NCBI RefSeq assembly: GCF_004634215.1
Contig: NZ_SMMH01000004.1
Span: 62,001-126,000 of the forward strand
DNA length: 64,000 bases
Reading direction: 5' to 3'
Source of the DNA: Deinococcus fonticola
GTDB taxonomy: Bacteria > Deinococcota > Deinococci > Deinococcales > Deinococcaceae
How positions within the stretch are numbered: position 1 is the stretch's first letter; each line of letters begins with the position of its first letter. This document shows positions 40,126 to 51,963 of this stretch, in pieces. A program made the translations under genes and the position numbers. The notes beneath the pieces were generated by a model. It was not told where the DNA came from and ran no database searches. It saw only the letters and a program-made list of their open reading frames with translations.

Positions 40126-40520
40126 CCCGCCGCGTGCCTGCCCAGGCCTGGCATGAATGCCCCAAATGCGCCTACCCCATGGTGCGCTGGGAAAAGTTCC
40201 AGCAGAACCCGGAGCGGGTGTGGGTGGTCTGGAAACCGGAGGAATGGTGGGTGCCCATCCATGTCCTTATTCTGGGCAGCCTGCTGCTGCTGGGCTTTCT
40301 GATGCCCTGGGTAGGTGTAGTCCTGTTGGGCGGGCAGCACCGGCGCGGCTTCGTGTTGGCGCTGATAGAGGGCGTCGGCCTGGGCAGCGCTGTGTTGATC
40401 GGGTACGTCACTTATCTCCGCCGTCAACGCCGGCGTAAGCGACTGACGGGAAACCTTCAGCCGCTGGACTGGGTATGCGCCAGGTGCCTGCACACCGAGC
40501 ATGAACAACACTGGGCATGA
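40122..40520 (+). CDS. Split zinc-ribbon membrane protein, second of a tandem pair (132 aa)
   Basis: Paralogue of the previous gene: MTRRVPAQAWHECPKCAYPM opens, two strong membrane helices follow (about 47-72 and 77-97, separated by GGQHRRGF), then a basic RRQRRRKR segment and WVCARCLHTEHEQ. CPKC and CARC are at the ends, as in the first gene, with the helices between them, so both termini likely lie in the cytoplasm and form one zinc ribbon. It resembles the topology of zinc-ribbon membrane regulators, but no family is recognised. The 3' end contributes to a 16-base repeat. Confidence 0.72.
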   Translation: MTRRVPAQAWHECPKCAYPMVRWEKFQQNPERVWVVWKPEEWWVPIHVLILGSLLLLGFLMPWVGVVLLGGQHRRGFVLALIEGVGLGSAVLIGYVTYLRRQRRRKRLTGNLQPLDWVCARCLHTEHEQHWA

Positions 40521-40545
40521 AGGACACTGAGCATGAACGCCCTGC
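40499..40545 (+). repeat. Imperfect 16-base tandem repeat between the zinc-ribbon pair and mgtC
   Basis: GCATGAACAACACTGG (40499), GCATGAAGGACACTGA (40515) and GCATGAACGCCCT (40531) recur with a 16-base period, partly inside the end of the preceding gene. Further ATGAs follow at 40546, 40557 and 40562. The repeat multiplies out-of-frame ATG triplets before the mgtC GTG. Confidence 0.6.
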
Positions 40546-40592
40546 ATGACCTTCCCATGACATGACCGGCCGCTCTCCCCTACGCTGGGCAG

Positions 40593-41060
40593 GTGGAAGG
40601 TGTGCTGCACGAACTGAACCTGATGAAGGGCCTGCTGGCGGCGTTTGCCCTGAGTGGCCTGATCGGCTGGGAACGCGAGCGCCACGGGCACAATGCCGGA
40701 CTGCGAACGCACATTCTGGTGGGGGTCAGCGCGGCGCTGTTCATCGTGCTGAGCGAGGCGCTGGTGCAGACCTTCGCCGGGCAGGACGACCAGGTGCGCT
40801 TCGACGTGATCGGCGTGCTGGGCGCGGTGGTCAGCGGCGTGAGTTTCCTGGGAGCGGGCGCGATCTTCTCCAGCAAACGCGGCGACCAGATGAAAGGCCT
40901 GACCACTGCCGCTGGCCTGCTGGCAACGGCGGCGGTCGGGGTGGCGTGCGGCCTGCACCTGTACGTGCTGGCGACGGGCGCCACGCTGCTGTTTCTGTTC
41001 ACACTGGGGCCACTGAGCCGGGTGGCCGAGGCTGTTCCTCAAAAGCGGCGAGATGAGTAA
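40593..41060 (+). CDS. MgtC/SapB family membrane protein
   Basis: 155 residues, four or five hydrophobic segments. The MgtC hallmark is in [34 protein letters not shown] (ERE and RTH conserved), followed by [23 protein letters not shown] and [21 protein letters not shown]. MgtC proteins help cells cope with low magnesium or acid and interact with transporters; the exact role here is unknown. The short version lacks the C-terminal ACT-like domain of Salmonella MgtC. Start at GTG 40593; a second GTG at 40602 is possible. Confidence 0.85.
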   Translation: MEGVLHELNLMKGLLAAFALSGLIGWERERHGHNAGLRTHILVGVSAALFIVLSEALVQTFAGQDDQVRFDVIGVLGAVVSGVSFLGAGAIFSSKRGDQMKGLTTAAGLLATAAVGVACGLHLYVLATGATLLFLFTLGPLSRVAEAVPQKRRDE

Positions 41061-41119
41061 ACCCGCGCCGCCATGCGGCCCCGTGAATAGGATGACGATT
41101 CCCTTTCCTTTCTTCAAAG

Positions 41120-41131
41120 ATTGTATACAAT
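41120..41131 (+). promoter_or_regulatory. Palindromic GntR operator overlapping a leaderless promoter
   Basis: ATTGTATACAAT is a perfect 12-base palindrome of the type bound by FadR-subfamily GntR regulators. Its right half contains the -10 box TACAAT (41126-41131), and the ATG of the regulator gene lies 7 bases further on, so a bound repressor would cover the transcription start of the proline operon. Confidence 0.75.
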
Positions 41132-41138
41132 ATCCAGG

Positions 41139-41864
41139 ATGACCGAGTTCGAGCGTCCTGGCCTGGTGCGTGACGGGGTGTATCAGCACCTGCGCCGCGC
41201 CGTGCTGGACGGTGAGTTTTTGCCTGGCGCACGGCTGGGCGAGGTAGAACTGGGGCACCTGCTGGGCGTGTCGCGCACCCCCATCCGCGAGGCGATCATG
41301 CGCCTGACGCAGGACGGCCTGCTGGTCGCCGAGGCGAACAAGGGCGTGCGTGTGCGCACCCTGAGCGCCCGGGAAGCGCAGGACACGTACACCGTGCGCG
41401 AGGAACTGGATGGCCTGGCCGCCGCGCTGGCCGCGCAGCACCACACGCCGGACGACGCCGGATCGCTCGAAAGCGCCCTGGCACAACTGAACGCCGCCCA
41501 GAACACCGACTACCGTGAGCAGACGCGCCTGGACCTCGCCTTTCACCGCGTCATCGCCAGTGCCGCGCACAACGCCGCGCTCAGCGACCTGTCGCGCGAC
41601 CTGGAACAGCGCATCGCCCTGATCAAGCACCAGACCCGCACATACAACACCCACCCGCAAACCGCGCAGCAGCACGCCGACATCGTGGATGCCGTGCTGC
41701 GCCGCGACCCGGTACGCGCCCGCGAAGCCGCCCGGGTGCACGTCCGCACCTTCGCCCGGCTGGTCATTCCCGAACTGGAGCCGGACGCCGCGCCCCGCCA
41801 GCATCCGCCACCGCCCCGCCGCGCCACCACCGCCCCCCACCCCCTCTCAGGAGAGAAGAAATGA
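41139..41864 (+). CDS. GntR family transcriptional regulator (FadR/FCD type)
   Basis: 241-residue regulator. Winged helix at about 10-70: [52 protein letters not shown], followed by [23 protein letters not shown] and an all-helical FCD effector domain with metal-binding His residues ([29 protein letters not shown]). The C-terminal 30 residues are Pro/Arg/His-rich. It begins the operon with putA and pruA (ATGA overlap), so it probably senses proline or a catabolite and represses its own operon through the palindrome at 41120. Confidence 0.9.
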   Translation: MTEFERPGLVRDGVYQHLRRAVLDGEFLPGARLGEVELGHLLGVSRTPIREAIMRLTQDGLLVAEANKGVRVRTLSAREAQDTYTVREELDGLAAALAAQHHTPDDAGSLESALAQLNAAQNTDYREQTRLDLAFHRVIASAAHNAALSDLSRDLEQRIALIKHQTRTYNTHPQTAQQHADIVDAVLRRDPVRAREAARVHVRTFARLVIPELEPDAAPRQHPPPPRRATTAPHPLSGEKK

Positions 41865-42793
41865 TCGACCAGATTTACCGCAAAGCCGTGCTGACTGTCG
41901 CCGGCAATCAGAAAGTCGAGGAACTGGCCCGCGCCCGCATGTGGCCCCTCGCGCAGCGCTTCGTGGCCGGCGAGGACATTTCCAGCGCTGTTCAGGCCGT
42001 GAAGGACCTGGAGCAGGACGGCATTCAGGGCAACCTCGACCTGCTCGGCGAGTTCATCGACAGCCCCGCCAGGTGCACCGAATTTGCCGACAACGTCATC
42101 CGGCTCATCGAGGCGGCGCACCAGGCCGGTATTACGCCGTATGTCAGCATCAAGCTGAGCAGCGTGGGCCAGGGCAAGCAGGACGCCGGCGAGGATCTGG
42201 GCCTGAAAAATGCCCGGCGCATCATCGGCAAGGCCAGCGAGTACGGCGGGTTCGTGTGCCTGGACATGGAAGACCACCCGCGCACCGACATCACCCTCCA
42301 GCAGTTCCGCACGCTGGTCGGTGAATTCGGCCACCAGCACGTCGGCACGGTACTGCAAAGCTACCTGTACCGCAGCCTGCAAGACCGCGCCGGACTGGAC
42401 GACCTGCACCCCAATATCCGCATGGTCAAGGGCGCGTACCTGGAACCCGAAACGGTCGCCTACCCCGACAAGAGCGATGTCGACCAGAACTATCGCCGCC
42501 TGGTGTACGCGCACCTGAAAGCGGGGCACTACACCAACGTCGCCACGCACGACGAACAGATCATCGACGACGTGAAACGCTTCGTGCTGGCGCACGGTAT
42601 TCCCAGGGATCAGTTCGAGTTCCAGATGCTGTACGGCATTCGCCGCGACCTGCAAAAACAACTGGCGCAGGAAGGCTACCGCGTCCGTGCCTATATTCCC
42701 TACGGCCGCGACTGGTACGCCTACTTCAGCCGACGGATTGCCGAAACCCCCAGAAACGCTGCCTTCGTCGTGCAGGGGATGCTGAAGGGCTGA
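41861..42793 (+). CDS. putA: Proline dehydrogenase (monofunctional PutA domain)
   Basis: FAD-dependent enzyme that oxidises L-proline to pyrroline-5-carboxylate and passes electrons to the quinone pool. 310 residues, as in Thermus and Deinococcus single-domain enzymes. Signatures: [75 protein letters not shown] and [19 protein letters not shown], the last containing the substrate-binding Tyr-Arg-Arg residues. Overlaps the regulator by 4 bases and the next gene by 1 base. Confidence 0.95.
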   Translation: MIDQIYRKAVLTVAGNQKVEELARARMWPLAQRFVAGEDISSAVQAVKDLEQDGIQGNLDLLGEFIDSPARCTEFADNVIRLIEAAHQAGITPYVSIKLSSVGQGKQDAGEDLGLKNARRIIGKASEYGGFVCLDMEDHPRTDITLQQFRTLVGEFGHQHVGTVLQSYLYRSLQDRAGLDDLHPNIRMVKGAYLEPETVAYPDKSDVDQNYRRLVYAHLKAGHYTNVATHDEQIIDDVKRFVLAHGIPRDQFEFQMLYGIRRDLQKQLAQEGYRVRAYIPYGRDWYAYFSRRIAETPRNAAFVVQGMLKG

Positions 42794-43300
42794 TGGACTT
42801 CCGCGCGCAGGCCACTTTGGATCAGCTTCGCCAGGCCTTTGAAATGGTGCAGCTGGGTAGCGGAGTCAGCCTGCACGAGGCCAACGTGATAGACGACTAC
42901 GGCACGGCGGAGCAGCGTCGGGCCGCCCGCGCCCTCGACACCGAGCAGCACTGGTGGGAAGTGCCGGACGAGGCCATCGCGCTGGGCTGGGGCTACTGCG
43001 CCCTGAGCTTCATGGACGCCCGCGGGCTGCACTACTACCTGCCGGCCTACGCCAGCTGGGTGCTGCGCAGGGGCTTTCAGTCCGACTCGGCCGCCTTCGA
43101 ACACACCATCTACACGCTGGAATCTCTCCAGGAGCGACCAGGGCAGTTTGTGCTGTTCAACTTCAGTCAGGCTCAGGCCATCCAGGCCTTCTTGCAGTAC
43201 CTGCTCAGCGTCGACCCCGACGATTCCTGCTTCACCCATCACTATCAGCGGGCACATGCCATCTGGACTGCCCACGCCGAAACCCTCAAGGAGCCCACCC

Positions 43301-43308
<8 letters not shown>
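42793..43308 (+). CDS. Unknown protein inside the proline operon (171 aa, possibly DUF6714)
   Basis: 171 residues starting [37 protein letters not shown], with [42 protein letters not shown] and [18 protein letters not shown] associate this with the uncharacterised DUF6714 family, tentatively. No membrane segment or metal site. It overlaps putA by one base (TGATG) and pruA by eight, so expression with both is assured. A role in proline use, perhaps as adaptor between the two enzymes, is only an inference from position. Confidence 0.75.
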
Positions 43309-44872
<1,564 letters not shown>

Positions 44873-45241
44873 GACGCCCCGCCGCCCAGACCGGTCTGTT
44901 CTTTTACTCACCTCATTGAGAGGAACAGCGCGAGTGCGATTCTGTTTTTAAAACCCCATTTTTAGAGAAGTCAAGCAACTTTGCAGGCGGAAGGTGAAGT
45001 CCCTCCGCCTGTTTTCATATGTCTTTTCTGACGAAAAGCTGATGCCGACGAAGTTTGTAGGGTTTATTACACCCACCACAATGTTGTCTAGATAAGCCGG
45101 ATAATGAGAAGCAGGTGGACATTAGGATTGCGCCCAAGTCCAAAAAAGACCAAAGTTGAACGTCTGGAAATGCCGTCCCTACCAACGTGGGGGGCTACTT
45201 CGCGTAGCGACGTGTTCCGGACTCATCCCTCAGGAGACTTC
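44873..45241 (+). other. Intergenic region between pruA and the S8 protease
   Basis: 369 bases with no ORF I can support; lower in GC than the surroundings. It contains a terminator (44984-45015), a short CCTC / GAGG hairpin near 44911 and AT-rich DNA around 45040-45105 that should hold the protease promoter, though no hexamer pair has ideal spacing. The last 40 bases carry the ribosome site of the protease gene. Confidence 0.55.
44984..45015 (+). terminator. Terminator of the proline operon
   Basis: CAGGCGGA (44984-44991) and TCCGCCTG (45004-45011) make a perfect 8-bp stem with a 12-base loop, followed by TTTTC. Confidence 0.8.
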
Positions 45242-46984
45242 ATGACCCGTACCCGCGCTCTATTGGCTGCCACCCTCGCCCTGACCCTCGCTGCCTGTGG
45301 GCAGCAGAGCCCCGTGAACACCACGGCCCCCACCACCAACAAGGACGTGGTCGCCAGTGACGCCTACCTCGTCGGGTTTAAAGAGGCCGGGCAGATCAGT
45401 GCCCAGAGCCTGCAGCAACAGGCCGCCATGCAGGCCCAGGCCATCACCGCCGCTGGCGGCGTCATGACCAGCCAGTGGGCGGACATCAGCGCCGCCGCCG
45501 TGCGCCTCTCGCCCGCCGCGCTGGCCAAACTTCAGGGCAACCCCATGGTGGACTACGTGGAACCCGATCTGGTGCGCACCGCCCAGGGCTTCAAGAGCGG
45601 CAGCAGCGACGCCGGCTCCCGCAAAACCAACTTCACCGCTCAGGCCCTGACCACCCCGCCCTACACCGGCAGCGGTGAAACCACCTGGGGCGACAACGCC
45701 CTGAAAGTCGAGACGCTACGCACCAGCGGCTACACCGGCGCAGGCGTGGCCGTGTGCATCGGGGATACCGGCATCGACGGCAACCATCCCGAATTCCAGA
45801 AAAAACTGAAGGGCTTCAAGAACTTCATCACCACGGAAACCAACCGCAATGACCCGTACCAGCTGAACGACGTGTCCCACCACGGAACGCACGTGTCCGG
45901 CACGGTCTTCGCGCAGTACGGCGCCGGCACCGGCGGTAGCGGCACGCTGGAAGGCATGGACGTGAACGGGGTGGGCGGCGTCGCCACCGGCGTGAACCTG
46001 TACATGGCGCGCGTGCTGGGCGACACCGGCAGCGGCAGCAGCAGCGGCATCATCAACGGTGTGAACTGGTGCGTCGCCCAGCTGAAAAGCCAGGGCGGCA
46101 CGGAAGCCAAGGTCGTCATCAGCCTGAGCCTGGGCGGCGGCCGCGCCAGCAAGACCGAGCAGCGGGCCTACACCAGCGCCTGGAAGAAGGGGGCCTTCAC
46201 CGTGGCGGCCACCGGCAACGACGGCGCCGCCGTGTCCTACCCCGCTGCCTACGACAACGTGGTGGGCATCGGGGCCATCGACAACACCGAAGCCAAGGCG
46301 GACTTCAGCAACTTCGGCACACAGGTCGACCTGGTCGCTCCGGGCGTGGACGTGATCAGCAGCGTACCCGTCGGCCAGGGCACCAGGGCCACGGCGTCGG
46401 GCGGCGGTGTGAACTTCACCCAGGTGATGTCCGCCGACAAGAGCGCCAAGGCGACCTTCAGCGGCAACGTCGTGAAAGCCGGCGACGGCACAGGCACAGC
46501 CGGCGCCAACGAGTTCTGCGGCACGACCAGCCGCAACAGCGCCCTGAGCGGCAACATCGCCCTGATCAGCCGCGGCACCTGCTCCTTCGAGGAGAAAGTC
46601 GCCAACGCCGTCGCCAGCGGCGCAAAAGCCGTCATGATCTACAACAACACGGCGGGCGCCTTGGGCACGAGCCTGACCAACAGCTACACCATTCCCGTGG
46701 TCGGCATCCTTCAGGCCGACGGCCAGGGCCTGCTGACCAAACTGCCTACCACCGGCACGGTCGCCGTGACGGGCGCGGATTACGACATGTACAACGGCAC
46801 CAGCATGGCCACCCCGCACGCCAGCGCCGCCGCTGCCGTCGTCTGGGCCGCCAAACCTGGCCTGACCAATGCCCAGCTGCTGAGCCTGCTGACCAGCACC
46901 GCCAAGGACCTCGGCACAGCCGGCAAAGACAACAACTTCGGCTACGGCCTGGTCAATCCCCTCAAGGCCATCACCGGACAGTAA
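45242..46984 (+). CDS. Subtilisin-like S8 serine protease, lipoprotein, with PA domain
   Basis: Exported protease of 580 residues. Signal peptide with lipobox LTLAAC (Cys19); propeptide-like I9 domain (about 40-125, SDAYLVGFKEAG...PMVDYVEPDLV); S8 catalytic domain with Asp175 in CIGDTGIDGNHPE, His214 in HHGTHVSG and Ser521 in NGTSMATPHAS. A protease-associated (PA) domain is inserted between about 385 and 500 (NIALISRGTCSFEEKVANAV). It is probably autoprocessed and held at the cell surface, acting in protein degradation or recycling after stress. AGGAG precedes the ATG at 45242. Terminator at 47015. Confidence 0.94.
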   Translation: MTRTRALLAATLALTLAACGQQSPVNTTAPTTNKDVVASDAYLVGFKEAGQISAQSLQQQAAMQAQAITAAGGVMTSQWADISAAAVRLSPAALAKLQGNPMVDYVEPDLVRTAQGFKSGSSDAGSRKTNFTAQALTTPPYTGSGETTWGDNALKVETLRTSGYTGAGVAVCIGDTGIDGNHPEFQKKLKGFKNFITTETNRNDPYQLNDVSHHGTHVSGTVFAQYGAGTGGSGTLEGMDVNGVGGVATGVNLYMARVLGDTGSGSSSGIINGVNWCVAQLKSQGGTEAKVVISLSLGGGRASKTEQRAYTSAWKKGAFTVAATGNDGAAVSYPAAYDNVVGIGAIDNTEAKADFSNFGTQVDLVAPGVDVISSVPVGQGTRATASGGGVNFTQVMSADKSAKATFSGNVVKAGDGTGTAGANEFCGTTSRNSALSGNIALISRGTCSFEEKVANAVASGAKAVMIYNNTAGALGTSLTNSYTIPVVGILQADGQGLLTKLPTTGTVAVTGADYDMYNGTSMATPHASAAAAVVWAAKPGLTNAQLLSLLTSTAKDLGTAGKDNNFGYGLVNPLKAITGQ

Positions 46985-47014
46985 GTCCCCGCTTCAGCCT
47001 TCTTCCGGGCCGAG

Positions 47015-47045
47015 CACCGCTTCCTTCAAAGGGGCGGTGTTTTTT
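47015..47045 (+). terminator. Terminator of the S8 protease gene
   Basis: CACCGC (47015-47020) pairs with GCGGTG (47034-47039), followed by six T. It also lies just beyond the stop of the converging desaturase gene. Confidence 0.8.
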
Positions 47046-47093
47046 CATGGCTGAACCTGGCCGGAAGAAGGCAGGATGGCGCGCAGGGCAGCT

Positions 47094-48470
47094 TCACTTT
47101 CTGGCCTGAGCCAGCAACGTGTCCACCATCAACGCCCCGCCCAGGATGGCCGGCAGGCCGCCGCCCGGATGGACGCCAGTGCCCACCTGCCACAGCCTCT
47201 CGCCCAGGCGGTACGGTTGCGGGTGGAGCGGCCCGCCCCGCCAGGAAGGCGCAAACGCGCCGTAAATCGCGCCGCCGGGGTGCCCGCCCGCCGCGTAGTG
47301 CAGGGGATCAAGAACTTTGATGTCCAGGGCGCTGTCCAGCAAACCCGGTGCCCCCAGCGTGTTCTCGATGCGCCTGAGTTGCCGCTGTACCCAGGGATGC
47401 CCGCAGGTTATTTCGCGGGTAACGGCGGGAACGGTGAGCAGCGCCGCCAGTTTCGGCCCCTCGGCGTGGACGAGGGCCAGGGTGTCCGGCGGCAGTGCTC
47501 CGGCCCGGACAGCCCGGCGGAACACCTGAAAATCAGCTGGTGGCAGGACGCTGGTGGCCGGCAACCGGGAGGTGTGCGGCAGGGCAGCGTACAGGGCCAG
47601 GCCGCTCACGCTGCGGCGGGCGACGGGCGAAGGGGCCGCCAGACCCCGCAGGCGGGCCAGCCGCTGGGGGTCGATGGCGCTGACGATCAGATCGTGCTCG
47701 ATCACACGTCCGTTGCCCAGCGTCAAAACGTGGTTGTTCAGGGCTGTGACCTCGTTTCCCTGATGAACGGTCACGCCCCTGGCCCGGGCAAAATCCATCA
47801 GGGCGTCCAGCACAGCGCCCATCCCGGCGGCGGGGCGGTACACCTCCTGCCCCACCAGGGCGGGAATCAGGGCGTACAGTGCCGGAGCGTCCTGCGGCGA
47901 GACCCCCGCGTTCAGCGCGTGCGTGCGCAGGGCATGCGCCAGTGCAGGCGAAAACTTCTGTGCCTCCAACCAGCTTTCCGCCGTGAGGTGCCGCCCGGTC
48001 ACGCCGAACAGAGCCCGGCTGGCCCGCAGAAATTCAGGACGGTGCAGTTGCGGCGGGGTGGTCAGCAGGGCCAGCAGGTGCGGCCGCAGCGGCGCGACCT
48101 TCAGGCAATACCGCTGCCACTCGGGAAAAAGAGAATGTTCCGGCGCAACGGGCAGCGGCAGGCCTCCGAAAGGCGTGTGGTGGACGCCCAGCCCACCGGG
48201 AAGGGGCTGCAAGTCCAGCGGGTCTTCCTGCTGCAACCGCGCCAGAAACGCCCGCCACACCTGCGGGAACGTGAACAGGCTCGGCCCGGTATCGAAGGTC
48301 AGCCCACCCACCTGCACGCGCCGGAGTTTCCCCCCCACCAGCTCGCGTTCGTAGACCGTGACCCGGTGGCCCCGCGCGGCAAGCAGGCAGGCCATACTCA
48401 GGCCCGCCAGGCCGCCGCCCAGTACGCCGACCGACCGCGCCCCCAGAACCCCCCCTAGAACCCGTGCCAC
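47094..48470 (-). CDS. FAD-dependent phytoene-desaturase-like oxidoreductase (CrtI/CrtD family)
   Basis: Carotenoid-desaturase-type flavoprotein, 458 residues. The dinucleotide fold is [30 protein letters not shown], then GGKLRRV and [14 protein letters not shown]; the C-terminal signature is [23 protein letters not shown]. These fit CrtI, CrtD and related enzymes; the neighbouring UbiA-type gene suggests a late carotenoid step such as the 3',4'-desaturase of deinoxanthin synthesis, which I cannot prove. Start uncertain: I use the GTG at 48470, overlapping the upstream gene by 16 bases, because longer readings run through that gene. Confidence 0.85.
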   Translation of the reverse strand: MARVLGGVLGARSVGVLGGGLAGLSMACLLAARGHRVTVYERELVGGKLRRVQVGGLTFDTGPSLFTFPQVWRAFLARLQQEDPLDLQPLPGGLGVHHTPFGGLPLPVAPEHSLFPEWQRYCLKVAPLRPHLLALLTTPPQLHRPEFLRASRALFGVTGRHLTAESWLEAQKFSPALAHALRTHALNAGVSPQDAPALYALIPALVGQEVYRPAAGMGAVLDALMDFARARGVTVHQGNEVTALNNHVLTLGNGRVIEHDLIVSAIDPQRLARLRGLAAPSPVARRSVSGLALYAALPHTSRLPATSVLPPADFQVFRRAVRAGALPPDTLALVHAEGPKLAALLTVPAVTREITCGHPWVQRQLRRIENTLGAPGLLDSALDIKVLDPLHYAAGGHPGGAIYGAFAPSWRGGPLHPQPYRLGERLWQVGTGVHPGGGLPAILGGALMVDTLLAQARK

Positions 48471-49324
48471 GGCTTCCTGACCAGCAGAGCAACGAGTTGC
48501 ACGCCCGCCACGGTGCCTACCAGCCAGGGCGTCACGATGCTGAGGGGGTACAGCCGCGCCGCCTGCTGCGGGGTAGAGTTCAGCCACAGACGCAGCGCCA
48601 TGCCGCCGCACGTAAGCCACAGGGCCAGCGCCGTGACGCGCGACACCGGCCACAGGCAAGCGCCCGCCAGCCCAAACCACGCCAGGGCGTACCCCGCCGT
48701 GCCCCGGACACCCAGGGTCGTGGCGACGGTGCGCGTGCCGGCGGCGCGGTCAGCGGGAATGTCCTGCGCGGCATCGAAGGCGTGCTTGCCCACCGCGTAA
48801 CTCATCAGGGCGCACAGCGGCCACCAAGGCAGCGCGTCGCCGAACACCAGCGCGGGCAGCGCCAGCGGCAGGGCGTAGGCGACGTTGCTCAGGCCATCCA
48901 GAAAAGGCTGCGCCTTCAGGCGCAGGGGCGGAACGCTGTAGGCCATGAAAAGCAGCGCGCAGAGCAGCAGCAGCGCGAACGCTCCCGCTGGCAGCAGGAA
49001 GGCCAGCAATAGAAACGGCAGGTTCACCAGCAGGGTGGAATGGAGCAGCGGCCGGCCCTCGGCGATGGTGAGCCGCGCCCCCTGCCAGCCCCCCTTGCGG
49101 CTGGAACGGGCGTCCTCCTCGCGGTCCGAGAGGTCGTTCAGACCGTAAATCAGCAGGTTGAAAGGCAGGGTCAGGTAGACCAGCAGGGCCAGCAACCGCA
49201 CGTCCAGTGAAAACAGCCGCCCCGCGAGCCACAGGCCCGTCACCAGGGTGCCCACCGTATTCACCCACAGGGCCGGGCGGGACACCACCAGCAGGCGCGG
49301 GAAGGGCAAAAGGGGCAAAGGCAT
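48455..49324 (-). CDS. UbiA-family prenyltransferase
   Basis: Integral membrane prenyltransferase, 289 residues and about nine helices. The two Asp-rich motifs are N63D64LSD67REED71 and [12 protein letters not shown], which bind the magnesium-diphosphate of an isoprenyl donor. Substrate range of the family is broad (quinones, haem, chlorophyll, lycopene elongation); the tight linkage to a CrtI/CrtD-like gene favours carotenoid or related isoprenoid modification. TACAAT lies 9 bases before the ATG. The 3' end overlaps the desaturase start by 16 bases, indicating cotranslation. Confidence 0.87.
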   Translation of the reverse strand: MPLPLLPFPRLLVVSRPALWVNTVGTLVTGLWLAGRLFSLDVRLLALLVYLTLPFNLLIYGLNDLSDREEDARSSRKGGWQGARLTIAEGRPLLHSTLLVNLPFLLLAFLLPAGAFALLLLCALLFMAYSVPPLRLKAQPFLDGLSNVAYALPLALPALVFGDALPWWPLCALMSYAVGKHAFDAAQDIPADRAAGTRTVATTLGVRGTAGYALAWFGLAGACLWPVSRVTALALWLTCGGMALRLWLNSTPQQAARLYPLSIVTPWLVGTVAGVQLVALLVRKPWHGF

Positions 49325-49387
49325 GCGGCCCGAATTGTAGAGGGTCAGGCGAGCGGCGTTAAGGGTGTTTTTTCCCGCCGCTGCGCG

Positions 49388-50830
49388 CTACTGCCTTTTC
49401 AGCCAGCCGGCCAGCCAGGGGAGTTTGCGCTCCACCTTCTCGCCCATGCCGCCCCAGTAGCGTTTCGACCAGCCTTCCAGGTTGCGCTGCTTGCCGCGGG
49501 CCACGGCCATTGCCCCTTCGGGAATGTCGTCGTGGACGGCGCTGCCAGCGGCAATGAAGGCGGCGTCGCCCACCGTGCGCGGGGCGATGATGGTGCTGTT
49601 GCTGCCGATGAATACGCCCGCGCCGACCTTGCTCTGATGTTTGTTCACGCCGTCGAAGTTGGCGATGATGGTGCCGGCGCCGACGTTCGTCTCCGTGCCG
49701 ATGGTCACGTCTCCCAGGTACGCGAGGTGTCCGGCCTTGACGCCCGTGTCCAGCTTCGCGTTCTTGGTTTCCACGAAATTCCCGATGTGAACCCCAGCCC
49801 CCAGCACACTGCCGGGGCGCAGGCGGGCGAAGGGGCCGACATCGCTGCCTGCCCCGACCTCGGCGCCTTCCAGCACGCTGTGGGGTTTCACGTTAACGCC
49901 TTCGCCCAGCACGCAGTCGGTGACGACCGAGTACGCGCCCACCGTCACGTTGTCGGCAATGCTTGTCTGGCCGCGCAGAATGACGCCCGGTTCCAGGGTC
50001 ACGTCGCGCCCGATGGTCACGGTGTCCTCGATGAACACGGTGTCCGGCGCCGGGATGGCCACGCCGCCCCGCAGGTGCTGCTCGTTGATGCGCTGGCGAA
50101 AGATTCCTTCCAGCTTTGCCAGGCCCACGCGGTCGTTCGCGCCCAGCACCTCGTCCGGGTCGGCGAGCTTGAAGGCCCGCACGTGGGCCCCTTCACCCCG
50201 GTACAGGCCCAGCAGGTCGGTCAGGTAGTATTCGCCGGCCTTGTTGTCGTTCGTGATGCGTCGGGCCAGTTCGCTGGCCTGCGCGTCGAACACGTAAACG
50301 CCGCTGTTGAACTCGCCGATTGAGCGCTCGGTCTCGCTGGCGTCCTTCTGCTCCACGATGCGCTCGACATCGCCCTGCTCGCCGCGCACGATGCGGCCGT
50401 ACCCGGTGGCGTCCGGCAATTCGCCGGTCAGCACGGTCATGGCGCTCTGGCGCTCGCGGTGGTCGGCCAGCAGGTCACGCAGCGTCTCGGCGCGCAGCAG
50501 GGGCGTGTCACCGTACAGCACCAGAATGTCGGCGTCCCGCTCGCTGAGCGCCGCCACGCCGCTCAGGAAGGCGTCCCCGGTGCCCAGTTGCTTTTCCTGA
50601 CGGGCAAACGCCACGCCCGGCTGCTGCACTTTCGCCTCGACCTGCTCCGCGCCGTGCCCGGTCACCACCACGATGTTCCGTGCCCCGAGTTCCTGCGCGG
50701 CCTTCACGGCCCACGCGACCATCGGGCGCCCCGCCACGGAATGAATGACTTTGGGGAGGGCCGATTTCATTCGTGTTCCCTGTCCCGCCGCAAGAATGAC
50801 CACGTCCAACGGACGATTTTGTTCTGTCAT
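49388..50830 (-). CDS. glmU: Bifunctional UDP-N-acetylglucosamine pyrophosphorylase / glucosamine-1-phosphate acetyltransferase
   Basis: Makes UDP-GlcNAc for peptidoglycan and envelope sugars. The 480 residues have an N-terminal pyrophosphorylase domain ([22 protein letters not shown], then QLGTGDAFL and LYGDTPLL) and a C-terminal left-handed beta-helix acetyltransferase of hexapeptide repeats ([57 protein letters not shown] with the catalytic His nearby). The ATG at 50830 has AAGGTG about 8 bases upstream and a TACACT -10 further back, so this is one of the leadered genes here. Confidence 0.97.
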   Translation of the reverse strand: MTEQNRPLDVVILAAGQGTRMKSALPKVIHSVAGRPMVAWAVKAAQELGARNIVVVTGHGAEQVEAKVQQPGVAFARQEKQLGTGDAFLSGVAALSERDADILVLYGDTPLLRAETLRDLLADHRERQSAMTVLTGELPDATGYGRIVRGEQGDVERIVEQKDASETERSIGEFNSGVYVFDAQASELARRITNDNKAGEYYLTDLLGLYRGEGAHVRAFKLADPDEVLGANDRVGLAKLEGIFRQRINEQHLRGGVAIPAPDTVFIEDTVTIGRDVTLEPGVILRGQTSIADNVTVGAYSVVTDCVLGEGVNVKPHSVLEGAEVGAGSDVGPFARLRPGSVLGAGVHIGNFVETKNAKLDTGVKAGHLAYLGDVTIGTETNVGAGTIIANFDGVNKHQSKVGAGVFIGSNSTIIAPRTVGDAAFIAAGSAVHDDIPEGAMAVARGKQRNLEGWSKRYWGGMGEKVERKLPWLAGWLKRQ

Positions 50831-50908
50831 GGATTTCACCTTTAATACAGTGTAGGACACACGGTCAGCTTGAAGTGAGGTGTTTGCATGAGAGCAGCGC
50901 CCAATTTT

Positions 50909-51793
50909 TCAAACGTGTCCAGTAAAGGTAAACCACACCCGGTCAGGCCGCCACGGCAAAGCGTGCAGCAGATGCAGGGCGCCCGGCTCGGCGCTGTCCA
51001 GTTCCGCTGCGAGTTCCGTCACCCCGGCGCGGCCTGCGGCCTGAATGGCCAGCCCCGTCAAGGCCAGCGTCAGAGGCGCACCCAATGACGCAAACTCCTT
51101 CGTCACGCCAAACCAGCCCAGCATGGGCAAAGGCTGATCCAGCCGCACGCTGGAAACGCCCGCCAGCACACCACCCTTTCGCGCCAGGTAAAGCCACCCG
51201 GGAACGAGGTCGTCCCCCAGGAAATCATCGGCGTCCAGCACGCCCGCCTGCGCGGGATCATGTTCGTGCGAGTGCAGGTAGACCTGCTCATGCAAGCGCG
51301 CCAACTCTTCCACGCCGTCTGGCAAGGCAGTCATGGGCAACAGTTCAAAACCCAGCGCCTGTGCTTCCCTGGCCCACTTTGCGACCTCATTTGGGGCCAC
51401 GTCCGAGGGTCTCAGCGTCGGTTCATGCGTCTCCACGGTCAACGCCAGACCACGCGCCCGCTGGAAACGCACGCCCGCCAACTGTGAAGCGTAGGTTTTC
51501 ACCTTCACCGAACCGGAGATGTCGCGCGTGACCGCCTGCCACAGCGCCAACCCTATTCCCTGCTCGCGGAACAGCGGGTGAACATGCACGCCCACGTAAG
51601 CATGCGTGGGATGCAAAGCACTCTGCCAGGTGAGCGCGTACCCGACCAGCCGACCATTGACCTCGGCCACCACGCCGGGACGACGCCCGCTCCCGTGATA
51701 GGCGACCGCGCCCTCCTCAGCCTTCCATACGATCTGCAACAGCTCCTGCACTGCCGGGAGGTCGGCTGCCCGCGTGGGCCGGAAGGTCAGCAC
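50909..51793 (-). CDS. Double-GNAT acetyltransferase
   Basis: 294 residues with two GNAT-like halves, as in mycothiol synthase-type proteins. The N-terminal half has [18 protein letters not shown] (acetyl-CoA loop) and [20 protein letters not shown]; the C-terminal half has [19 protein letters not shown] and [22 protein letters not shown], with a weaker loop. Typically one half keeps activity. Start is a GTG at 51793, overlapping the DUF2256 gene by 7 bases, so it belongs to the mutS2 operon. Substrate unknown. Confidence 0.82.
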   Translation of the reverse strand: MLTFRPTRAADLPAVQELLQIVWKAEEGAVAYHGSGRRPGVVAEVNGRLVGYALTWQSALHPTHAYVGVHVHPLFREQGIGLALWQAVTRDISGSVKVKTYASQLAGVRFQRARGLALTVETHEPTLRPSDVAPNEVAKWAREAQALGFELLPMTALPDGVEELARLHEQVYLHSHEHDPAQAGVLDADDFLGDDLVPGWLYLARKGGVLAGVSSVRLDQPLPMLGWFGVTKEFASLGAPLTLALTGLAIQAAGRAGVTELAAELDSAEPGALHLLHALPWRPDRVWFTFTGHV

Positions 51794-51963
51794 GCTTTCT
51801 CCTTAACACGGGTGCGGCAGCGTTCAGAGCAGTACCTGACGTTCTCCCAGTCGCGCGCCCACTTCTTGCGCCACGTGAAAGGCAGACCGCACACCGGGCA
51901 GATTTTTGTGGGCCGTTCACCCGGCCTGCGCCCCTGCCCGAAGCCCTTCGGTTCTCTGCTCAT
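51787..51963 (-). CDS. DUF2256 family zinc-finger protein, 58 aa
   Basis: Small protein read as [20 protein letters not shown], then [20 protein letters not shown] and [18 protein letters not shown]. The C-x2-C ... W-R-K-K-W ... Y-C-S-E-R-C pattern matches the DUF2256 family of small zinc proteins. It is too short for a standard ORF cut-off. ATGA overlap with the upstream kinase-like gene and 7-base overlap with the downstream GNAT gene. Function unknown; DUF2256 genes are often next to photolyase or unrelated metabolic genes. Confidence 0.85.
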   Translation of the reverse strand: MSREPKGFGQGRRPGERPTKICPVCGLPFTWRKKWARDWENVRYCSERCRTRVKEKAC

